Below, piece after piece: positions 43,505 to 50,618 of a stretch of 50,618 nucleotides of DNA. The DNA is taken from the NCBI GenBank assembly GCA_964447175.1, contig CAYURP010000021.1, positions 1-50,618 of the forward strand. Reading direction: 5' to 3'. Each line of letters starts with the position of its first letter. Within the stretch, counting starts at the first letter, position 1. Both the position numbers and the translations under genes were made by a program. The stretch comes from CAYURP01 sp964447175 (GTDB taxonomy: Bacteria; Zixibacteria; MSB-5A5; SM23-73-2). The notes below the pieces were generated by a model. It worked only from the letters and a program-made list of their open reading frames with translations. It had not been told where the DNA came from and did not search any database.

Positions 43505-45706
43505 ATGAGAGTTAAAATATTACTTTGGGGATTTTTGTTTATCCTGTTACTTACGGGATATGCTTCAGCTCAGAACGAGCTTCTCAATGATACTTTAAGG
43601 ATTGTGGACGTATATGCTACGCCGGGGGAGCAGGGAGTTCGGGTCGCTGTAAATATGCACAACACGATCAATGTAGCTGGTTTCACTATAAGGATGGCGT
43701 TCGATTCCACCTTAGTCACTCCCAAGTATACACAGCAGGATGGACAGAGGGTTTTAGTAGCTTACCGAACCTCAAGAACACCCTACGAGCTTATGCCCAA
43801 TTTCGGGGGGCTAATTCCTCAATCAGGAATTATGACCTTTCTCTGCGCCACGGATTGGTATGACCTACCTATTAAATATATACCTCCGGGAAATGATCCG
43901 GTTGTGGAGTTCGAATTCGACATTAATCCTGATATTCAACAGGATACTGTGGCTCATATTGTGTTTTCTCCTCATCCCACTCTTCCCTATGCTTATAATA
44001 ATTTCTCAGATCCACTGGGAGATCTTTATATACCTCGGCTTCACAATGGTCAAATTATCATAACTTCTGGTATTCCAGGAAATCATGTTCCCGTGTTCGA
44101 TCCATTGAGTTCACCCTATACAGTGGATGAGGGGGATAGCCTGGCTTTTAAAGTTAGAGCAATTGATCCGGATGGGGATAATCTGACCCTTTATGCAGAA
44201 ACGGTTCTACCCAATCATGCAACCTTTCCCACAAAATCCGGGGAGGCTTATGTTACCCAGGATTTTATTTTCAAGCCCGATTATACTCAGGGCGGCGTTA
44301 GTTACACTGTGACATTTGCTGCCCGGGATGAAAATAATGGTATCTCCAAAACCACAGTTACTATTATAGTAAATGATGTGCCTCAGATTTTTGATATACT
44401 CACGGTTTCCGATGCCGAGGGAGGAGTTCCTGGAGCTAAAGACATACCAGTGCCTATCACTTTAATCAATTCCCAGGATGTTTACGGAATCCAGTTCACC
44501 CTGGGGTGGAACGATACTGTGCTGGATGTGGATTCTATCAAGCTGTCACCTTCATTTTCCCATTTCTCTCTCCGGGATAACCTGGGCGATGTTTCAAGCC
44601 AAGTGACGGTTTTGCTTTTTAGCCTGGATAATCAGAGTATTCTGGCAGGGACCGAGGAGATCGTTGATGTTTTTGTTTCTGTGGATTCCGTTGTCTGTGG
44701 GCTGGATGCTCTTCTAACTTTATCTGATGCAGCTGAGGCTATAAACTTCCCGCATGTGGAGTCCAGAGAACTGACCACGGAGGATGGATCTTTTTACGTG
44801 GACTGTTTCGGGGACGTCACTTTAGATAAATTGATTGACGTTGCTGATGTGGTCTCTCTGGTGGGATATATCCTGGGCAATGTAGAATATGATGCTCGTA
44901 AGGAGGGAGCAGCTGATGTTAATGGGGACGAGACCATAGATGTAATTGATCTCCAGGCTATCATAAACATCATTCTGGGTCGACCCATTGGAACTCCGGG
45001 AATCGGCTTATCTTCTCCTTTGGCTATTGTGGATTTGGATCTGGAAAGCCTCAAGAAAGGTTCCGATGCTCAAATCCTGGTTCACTCCGAGCATCTGGTG
45101 CCAGTTGCCGGTGTGCAGTTGAAACTGAGGTATGATCCAAACCAAATGAGCTTCTCCTCTCCTGTCACAACTGATCTTACCAACGATTTTATTATTCAAT
45201 ATAAGGATGAGGGAAAAGGAAAGATGACTGTGGTTATGTATAATATGGCTGGGAAGTCAATTGAGTCCGGAGAAGGAAATATCTTAGCTCTGCCCGTGGT
45301 GCTTAAAACCGGCCTAAAGGACGATCCTCAGGTGGAAATAGAAGAGGTGATTATGGCTGATCCTGAGGCTGTGGGCATTCCGGTTGGGAAAAAAGGAACT
45401 CACCTGCCAGTGGATTTCAAACTGGCTCAGAATTATCCTAATCCCTTCAACCCCTCGACTACTATCGAGTTCGAAATTCTCTCGGATGTTAGAAATGAGG
45501 TGATGGTACACACCACCCTGAAAATCTATAACGTATTGGGTCGGAGGATCAAAACTTTAGTTGATGAGATGAAGACCCCGGGGAATTATCAGATGATATG
45601 GGATGGGACAGATGATGGCGGTGAGAGAGTATCCTCCGGAGTTTACTTCTATCAACTCAAAGCTAAAGATTATCAGGAAACCAAGAAGATGGTGCTTATG
45701 AAATAG
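43505..45706 (+). CDS. Large secreted protein with cadherin-like, cohesin-like, dockerin-like and sorting domains
   Basis: The protein has 733 residues. Signal VKILLWGFLFILLLTGYASA. A beta domain is followed by an Ig/cadherin-like module (VPVFDPLSSPYTVDEGDSLA ... VSYTVTFAARDENNG) that resembles the repeats of the next gene. Cohesin-like segments (GVPGAKDIPVPITLINSQDV) surround a dockerin-like pair (GDVTLDKLIDVADVVSLVGY, ADVNGDETIDVIDLQAIINI). It ends in QNYPNPFNPSTTIEF and TKKMVLMK. A sigma-54-type promoter lies just upstream. Confidence 0.8.
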   Translation: MRVKILLWGFLFILLLTGYASAQNELLNDTLRIVDVYATPGEQGVRVAVNMHNTINVAGFTIRMAFDSTLVTPKYTQQDGQRVLVAYRTSRTPYELMPNFGGLIPQSGIMTFLCATDWYDLPIKYIPPGNDPVVEFEFDINPDIQQDTVAHIVFSPHPTLPYAYNNFSDPLGDLYIPRLHNGQIIITSGIPGNHVPVFDPLSSPYTVDEGDSLAFKVRAIDPDGDNLTLYAETVLPNHATFPTKSGEAYVTQDFIFKPDYTQGGVSYTVTFAARDENNGISKTTVTIIVNDVPQIFDILTVSDAEGGVPGAKDIPVPITLINSQDVYGIQFTLGWNDTVLDVDSIKLSPSFSHFSLRDNLGDVSSQVTVLLFSLDNQSILAGTEEIVDVFVSVDSVVCGLDALLTLSDAAEAINFPHVESRELTTEDGSFYVDCFGDVTLDKLIDVADVVSLVGYILGNVEYDARKEGAADVNGDETIDVIDLQAIINIILGRPIGTPGIGLSSPLAIVDLDLESLKKGSDAQILVHSEHLVPVAGVQLKLRYDPNQMSFSSPVTTDLTNDFIIQYKDEGKGKMTVVMYNMAGKSIESGEGNILALPVVLKTGLKDDPQVEIEEVIMADPEAVGIPVGKKGTHLPVDFKLAQNYPNPFNPSTTIEFEILSDVRNEVMVHTTLKIYNVLGRRIKTLVDEMKTPGNYQMIWDGTDDGGERVSSGVYFYQLKAKDYQETKKMVLMK

Positions 45707-45777
45707 GAATGAAGAAATTCTGGGAAATCATAATGAGAAAACTTTTTGTTCTTTCTGAATTATCTCAGGGAAAGACA

Positions 45778-48700
45778 ATGAAGCTTCGCTTAAGTGTTAT
45801 TTTTATTGTGGTATTTTGTTTTTGCCTTTTAGCGGGTAAGCCGGTGTTGGCCGTAACTCCTCTCTTCTCGTTTTCTAACACTCAAGAAAGCAGCACTACC
45901 GATGGTGCCAATACCGACACCTATATCCCTGCTGCTCAGCTTGAAAACGGCAAGAAATATCTAATCCTCTACTCAGCCGCATATGGGGGAGCTGGAACAT
46001 CAGATGATGTGGGTGTTCGGGTTGAGTATGGTTCCACGGTGATAGCCAGAGGAAGTGATGAGGGCTCAAGTTCTGGAAGCCCGGAGGCTATGCGGGATGC
46101 TTCTCTTCAGGGTTTCTACATTTTAACTGGTGACGGCAGTTCTGATTTGAGAATCAAATTTACGAGATTTTCGGGAACCTGTTATGTCAAGGGTAAATCT
46201 CTGATTGCGATACCTCTCGAAGATCTGACTGAGAATTCGGATTACTGGTATTCCCAGCAGAACGGTGATGCTGCTCAGCAGACGGCAACAAGCTCCTGGG
46301 TCGATCTGTTAACAATGACCAAGGATCTCCCAGAGACGGGAGACTACCTGGTTTTGATGAGCGCAGAGGGGTGGCTTCCCAGCGGGAGTACCAGTGACGG
46401 AGAAGCCTTCCGGGCTGTTATAGATGCTTCTATACAGAAAGCGACAATGGGGAAGGAGTGGGAAACCAATAATGCCAGTCGTTCTTTTTCCTATGCCAGA
46501 ATCCACAATCTTAATTCTGGCAATAATACTTTTGGAATCGAGGTAGGCCCAGCCCAGGGAACATCGTCTAAATCATTCCGCCGGGGACGAATAGTAATTA
46601 TCAGGGCTGGTGCTTTCGACCAGCTCACATCGACCAGCGATGATACTGACAACACGACTACGGCTAATTACCCCACCTATGACGACTTCATAACCCATAC
46701 ATATACCCCGAGTCAACAGGAGTATGTGGTGGTGATCGGAAACACGTGGAGCAATCAGGGACAAGACTACAGGAGCATCATAGTCAGGCTGGAGAACTCA
46801 ACAGATAACACTTACTTCTCTGATTTCATTTCAGACGATTCCAAAGATATTAATATAGATAGAGCGATGTTATCGGTGTTTGGAGCTGAGCAGATATCTT
46901 CTCAAAAAACCTATGCGCTGCAGATCTCCGGAGAGTCTTCCTATTCCACAGCGCATCATTTCCAGTATGGAGATCTGATCGTTTGGAGCATGACGCCGAG
47001 CGGACCTCCCACCATCAGAATCACCAATGCCGAGGATGAAAATTTCCTTCCCAATGAAACGGATATCGACGTAGAGGGAATTCTTTTTGGAACCACACAG
47101 GGAACCGGAAAGGTAGAATTGGGAGATGATCCGGATTACGCAACAGCTACGAAAGTTACCCAGGCCATTAATAGCTGGTCTGATACTTTGATTAATATTG
47201 ATATGGTATTAGGTGGTTTACCGCAAGGTACTTTATATCTTTTCGTAACAAATGATAACGATGAAGTTTCACCTGCTTACACAGTAACAGTCCAAATTCC
47301 GCCTTCTAATGTTTCCCGGGTGGGTTCCTGGTCCACCGGTCTTTCTCATATCGTGGGTTCAGGAAGTAACCGTCTGCTGGTTTTCGCATTAGGTTATGAA
47401 CATTCATCAGATTTAGGAGGAGGTGCTTCTTCAGTCACATATGGAGGGCAACCACTTACCTTAATTAAAAGCGATTATGTTCTATCGGCAAGCGGATATG
47501 TTGCTCTGGCGGAGCTCTGGTATCTGAATGAGGCTGGTATTAACGCTGCTTCTGGCAACTCATTCTCTATTACCTGGACGGGTGGAACACCAGCTGAACC
47601 TTATTATGGCGCGGCCACCTATCAAAATGTTGACCAGACCAATCCAGTAGGAGACACCTCCAGCGCAACAGTGGATGGTTCCTCTCCCAATCCAATAACT
47701 ACATCGCTAAATGTTGTGGCCAATGGATTGAGCGTGGCCACAGCGCAGTGCGGTAACATCGGCTCTTACACCTGGAATAACGGATGGATCGAGGGATACG
47801 ACCAAAGTGTCAGTTCCGCGAACAACTCCGCTGCAGATAAACAAGACTCTACGGATGGTACTTCAACTGCCAGCGCAACCCATTCAGGTCCTAACCGTCA
47901 AGCAATAGTCGCTGCTTCGCTGCTTCCGGCGGCTACGAATCAGCCACCAGAATTAGCCTCTATTGGCTCTAAGAATGTAGATGAGGGACAAACATTAGAG
48001 TTTAGAGTTAGTGCAACAGATCTAGATGGAGACTCGATAATTCTAAGTGCAGAGAATATCCCCACCAATGCTACTTTTGTGGATTCTGGGAATGGGGCGG
48101 GATCATTCACCTTTAATCCAGATTACGATCAGTCAGGAGTATATAATGTTACCTTCATAGCTTCAGATGGTTCATTGGCAGATTCAGAGGTTGTTACTAT
48201 AACGGTTAATAATGTGAACAGGTCACCAGTTTTAGATTCGATTGGGGTCAAGAGTGTGGATGAGGCACAGATCCTTGAGTTTAGAGTATCATCTACTGAT
48301 CCGGATGGAGATGCTCTGAGTTTATCAGCAGAAGATGTTCCTGCTAATGCCACATTTATAGATTCGGGTAACGGAGCAGGATCGTTCACCTTTAGTCCAG
48401 ATTATGATCAGGCCGGAGCATATAATGTAACTTTCATAGTTTCAGACGGAACTTTAGCGGATTCAGAGTTAGTAGCCATTACGGTAAATAATGTTAATCG
48501 AATCCCGGTTGCTGATGCGGGATCGGATCAGTTAAGTATTGAGGCGGGTAGTTTGGTGATCCTGGATGGATCGGGTTCTTCTGATCCGGATGGGGATTCC
48601 ATAGGATATCACTGGGTCCAGGTATCGGGATTAACAGTTACCTTATCAGACACTAATGCAGTAAATCCGACCTTTACCCCGGATGTTAAGGGTAATTATA

Positions 48701-50618
48701 AGTTTGAGCTTTTGGTGGATGATGGAACCTTAGTGAGTTCACCGGATACGGTGCTGGTATCGGTAAGTGATCAGGCGCCAGTACTGGATTCCATCGGATC
48801 AAAGAGTGTGGACGAGTCACAGATGTTAGAGTTTAGGATATCATCTTCAGATCCGGACGGTGATGCTCTGAGTTTATCAGCGGAGGATGTACCCACTAAT
48901 GCAACTTTTGTTGATTCGGGCAATGGAGCGGGATCGTTTAGCTTTAGTCCAGATTATGATCAGGCTGAAGTATATAATGTGACCTTCATAGCTTCAGATG
49001 GCTTATTGGCGGATTCAGAGCTGGTTGCGATTACAGTTAATAATGTAAATAGATCACCTTCATTAGATTCCATTGGCGCCAAGAGTGTAGATGAGGGTCA
49101 GAGCTTAGAGTTCAGAGTATCATCTTCAGATCCGGACGGAGATGCTCTGATTTTATCAGCAGAGGGCGTTCCGACCAATGCCACTTTCATAGATTCAGGC
49201 AATGGAGCAGGATCGTTCACCTTTAATCCAGATTATGATCAGGCTGGGGCTTATAATGTAAACTTTATAGTCTCTGACGGAACTTTAGCAGATTCAGAGC
49301 TGGTTGCTATAACGGTGAATGATGTGAACAGATCGCCGGTATTGGATTCGATTGGATCAAAGAGTGTGAATGAGGCACAGACTTTAGAGTTCAGAGTATC
49401 ATCTACTGATCCGGATGGGGATATTGTGACATTGACAGCAGAGGATGTGCCCTCCAATGCTACATTCATAGATTCAGGTAATGGAGCAAGTTCGTTTACC
49501 TTTAATCCGGATTATGATCAGTCAGGAGTATATAATGTAACCTTCATAGCTTCAGATGGTACTTTAGCTGATTCGGAGCTGGTTGCCATAACGGTTAATG
49601 ATGTGAATAGATCTCCAGTTTTAGATTCAATTGGAGCTAAATCAATAGATGAAAGTCAAACTTTAGAGTTCAGGATATCATTTTCAGATCCGGACGGAGA
49701 CGCTCTGAGTCTATCAACGGAGGACATTCCTGCTAATGCTACTTTTGTGGATTCGGGGAATGGAGTAGGCTCGTTCACCTTTAATCCCGATTATGATCAG
49801 GCCGGAGTATATAATGTAACCTTTATAGTTTCTGATGGGACTCTGGCTGATTCAGAGTTAGTAGCTATTACGGTAAATAATGTTAATCGTGCTCCAGTGG
49901 CTGATGCGGGTTCGGATCAGTTAAATATTGAAGCGGGTAGTTTGGTGACCCTGGATGGCTCTGGTTCCTCTGATCCGGATGGGGATTCCATAGGATATCA
50001 CTGGGTCCAGGTATCGGGATTAACAGTTACCTTATCAGACACTAATGCAGTAAATCCGACCTTTACCCCGGATGTTAAGGGTAATTATGAGTTTGAGCTT
50101 TTGGTGGATGATGGATTCTTGATGAGTTCACCGGATACGGTACTGGTATCGGTAGCTAATCAGGCACCGGTATTGGATTCCATAGGATCAAAGAGTGTGA
50201 ATGAGGCACAAACCTTAGAGTTTAGAGTCAGCGCTACGGATGGGGATGGTGATTCGATAATATTAAGCGCAGAGGATATTCCAGCTAATGCTACATTCAT
50301 AGATTCGGGTAACGGAGCAGGATCATTCACCTTTAATCCAGATTATGATCAATCAGAAGTATATAACGTAACCTTCATAGCTTCAGATGGATCTTCGGCT
50401 GATTCAGAACTGGTTGCGATAACAGTTAATAATGTAAATAGATCACCTTCATTAGATTCCATTGGAGCTAAATTAGTGGATGAGGGAGAGAGCTTAGAGT
50501 TCAGAGTATCATCTTTAGATCCGGATGGGGATGCTCTGAGTTTATCAGCAGAGGGCGTTCCGACCAATGCCACTTTTGTTGATTCGGGCAATGGAGCGGG
50601 ATCATTTAGCTTTAATCC
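45778..50618 (+). CDS. Giant repeat-rich secreted adhesin-like protein, 3' end outside window
   Basis: An uninterrupted frame runs from ATG 45778 to the window edge, over 1613 codons with no stop. The signal is LSVIFIVVFCFCLLAGKPVL with cleavage after LA; in-frame ATGs at 45709 and 45733 are less likely. Residues 1-400 form beta-rich segments. About 405-505 resemble an IPT/TIG domain (GILFGTTQGTGKVELGDD). About 510-720 form another beta domain. From residue 722 tandem modules begin: cadherin/Ig-like units of 93-94 residues (SIGSKSVDE, LSAEDVP, NPDYDQ, ITVNNVNR) and PKD-like units (VADAGSDQ, LDGSGSSDPDGDS). The architecture is that of surface adhesins or matrix-binding proteins, with Asp/Gly-rich loops that may bind calcium. 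Confidence 0.9.
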   Translation, partial: MKLRLSVIFIVVFCFCLLAGKPVLAVTPLFSFSNTQESSTTDGANTDTYIPAAQLENGKKYLILYSAAYGGAGTSDDVGVRVEYGSTVIARGSDEGSSSGSPEAMRDASLQGFYILTGDGSSDLRIKFTRFSGTCYVKGKSLIAIPLEDLTENSDYWYSQQNGDAAQQTATSSWVDLLTMTKDLPETGDYLVLMSAEGWLPSGSTSDGEAFRAVIDASIQKATMGKEWETNNASRSFSYARIHNLNSGNNTFGIEVGPAQGTSSKSFRRGRIVIIRAGAFDQLTSTSDDTDNTTTANYPTYDDFITHTYTPSQQEYVVVIGNTWSNQGQDYRSIIVRLENSTDNTYFSDFISDDSKDINIDRAMLSVFGAEQISSQKTYALQISGESSYSTAHHFQYGDLIVWSMTPSGPPTIRITNAEDENFLPNETDIDVEGILFGTTQGTGKVELGDDPDYATATKVTQAINSWSDTLINIDMVLGGLPQGTLYLFVTNDNDEVSPAYTVTVQIPPSNVSRVGSWSTGLSHIVGSGSNRLLVFALGYEHSSDLGGGASSVTYGGQPLTLIKSDYVLSASGYVALAELWYLNEAGINAASGNSFSITWTGGTPAEPYYGAATYQNVDQTNPVGDTSSATVDGSSPNPITTSLNVVANGLSVATAQCGNIGSYTWNNGWIEGYDQSVSSANNSAADKQDSTDGTSTASATHSGPNRQAIVAASLLPAATNQPPELASIGSKNVDEGQTLEFRVSATDLDGDSIILSAENIPTNATFVDSGNGAGSFTFNPDYDQSGVYNVTFIASDGSLADSEVVTITVNNVNRSPVLDSIGVKSVDEAQILEFRVSSTDPDGDALSLSAEDVPANATFIDSGNGAGSFTFSPDYDQAGAYNVTFIVSDGTLADSELVAITVNNVNRIPVADAGSDQLSIEAGSLVILDGSGSSDPDGDSIGYHWVQVSGLTVTLSDTNAVNPTFTPDVKGNYKFELLVDDGTLVSSPDTVLVSVSDQAPVLDSIGSKSVDESQMLEFRISSSDPDGDALSLSAEDVPTNATFVDSGNGAGSFSFSPDYDQAEVYNVTFIASDGLLADSELVAITVNNVNRSPSLDSIGAKSVDEGQSLEFRVSSSDPDGDALILSAEGVPTNATFIDSGNGAGSFTFNPDYDQAGAYNVNFIVSDGTLADSELVAITVNDVNRSPVLDSIGSKSVNEAQTLEFRVSSTDPDGDIVTLTAEDVPSNATFIDSGNGASSFTFNPDYDQSGVYNVTFIASDGTLADSELVAITVNDVNRSPVLDSIGAKSIDESQTLEFRISFSDPDGDALSLSTEDIPANATFVDSGNGVGSFTFNPDYDQAGVYNVTFIVSDGTLADSELVAITVNNVNRAPVADAGSDQLNIEAGSLVTLDGSGSSDPDGDSIGYHWVQVSGLTVTLSDTNAVNPTFTPDVKGNYEFELLVDDGFLMSSPDTVLVSVANQAPVLDSIGSKSVNEAQTLEFRVSATDGDGDSIILSAEDIPANATFIDSGNGAGSFTFNPDYDQSEVYNVTFIASDGSSADSELVAITVNNVNRSPSLDSIGAKLVDEGESLEFRVSSLDPDGDALSLSAEGVPTNATFVDSGNGAGSFSFN
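47941..50618 (+). repeat. Tandem protein-domain repeats inside the giant gene
   Basis: Cadherin/Ig-like units lie at 47941-48222, 48223-48501, 48775-49053, 49054-49332, 49333-49611, 49612-49890, 50164-50442 and 50443 to the edge. All but the first are 279 bases. PKD-like units of 273 bases are at 48502-48774 and 49891-50163. Unit order is therefore U-U-P-U-U-U-U-P-U-U. Confidence 0.88.
48580..48699 (+). repeat. 120-base exact direct repeat, copy 1 (copy 2 at 49969-50088)
   Basis: Within the two PKD-like units, 120 consecutive bases are identical at an offset of 1389 bases, while the flanks of the units differ at several positions. Copy 2 is 49969-50088. Confidence 0.85.

Noticed and set aside
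48129..50591. Three similar minus-strand open frames of 72-86 codons
   Set aside because: They recur at the same place in each repeat unit, opposite the giant gene, so they are by-products of the repeats.
47938..50618. Direct repeats of about 279 bases that could suggest a CRISPR or satellite array
   Set aside because: The repeat units are codons of one open frame encoding Ig/PKD-like modules; repeats are long and divergent with no unique spacers.

Overview
The window looks like part of a chromosome from an uncultured, probably anaerobic Gram-negative bacterium of the FCB group. A Zixibacteria-like lineage is my best guess. The evidence is the secreted proteins: several end in the QNYPNPFNP-type C-terminal sorting domain, and others carry dockerin-like pairs of the form SIADVVYLVNYLFNNG. 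No rRNA or tRNA gene was recognised, so the placement is an inference. UGA serves as an ordinary stop in many genes here, so the genetic code is standard.

Layout. (1) 1-6861: the 3' part of a metallophosphoesterase, then a plus-strand set behind a TTGACA-17-TATTAT promoter: a secreted beta-propeller-like protein, an M23-like peptidase and a gingipain-type (C25) protein. A strong terminator ends the set. (2) 6907-8139: a minus-strand secreted protein made of three internal repeats. (3) 8383-19356: mostly housekeeping genes: an Obg/DRG-like GTPase with a TGS domain, a hairpin-rich gene-free stretch, glmM-glmS, a TPR lipoprotein, rpmE, a DUF1385 gene, prfA, a membrane protein and tldD. (4) 28575 down to 19468, minus strand: a 15-gene run resembling the orange-protein (ORP) / NifX / Mrp / MinD clusters of anaerobes. 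It contains a DUF134 regulator, an Mrp ATPase, two NifX-like proteins, a ferredoxin, small zinc-ribbon and Gly-rich proteins, a secreted MBL-fold protein, two MinD ATPases with ferredoxin inserts, a TauE permease, a radical SAM protein and a DUF89 protein. (5) 28778-36613, divergent plus strand: arsR, an ArsP-like permease, small thioredoxins, an ArsF-like protein, CcdA, an acr3 gene broken by a one-base shift, a DUF1573 protein with an in-frame UGA, a TlpA-like protein, a double-YHS lipoprotein and a PP-loop ATPase. This reads as an arsenic/thiol-redox island. (6) 36900-50618: four large secreted proteins with cohesin-like, dockerin-like and sorting modules, then a giant adhesin-like gene that runs off the window.

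Main points. The DUF1573 gene at 33567-34361 is a candidate selenoprotein. Its UGA falls exactly where the family has the first Cys of its CGCT motif, and the frame stays open for 181 codons afterwards. The divergent control region holds a perfect 24-bp palindrome before the DUF134 gene and a different 24-bp dyad before arsR. The arsR dyad recurs just before the permease, so two separate regulatory circuits are likely. The acr3 gene would be restored by one extra C in a C6 tract. The giant gene at 45778 is a modular array of Ig/cadherin-like and PKD-like repeats that shows recent internal duplication.
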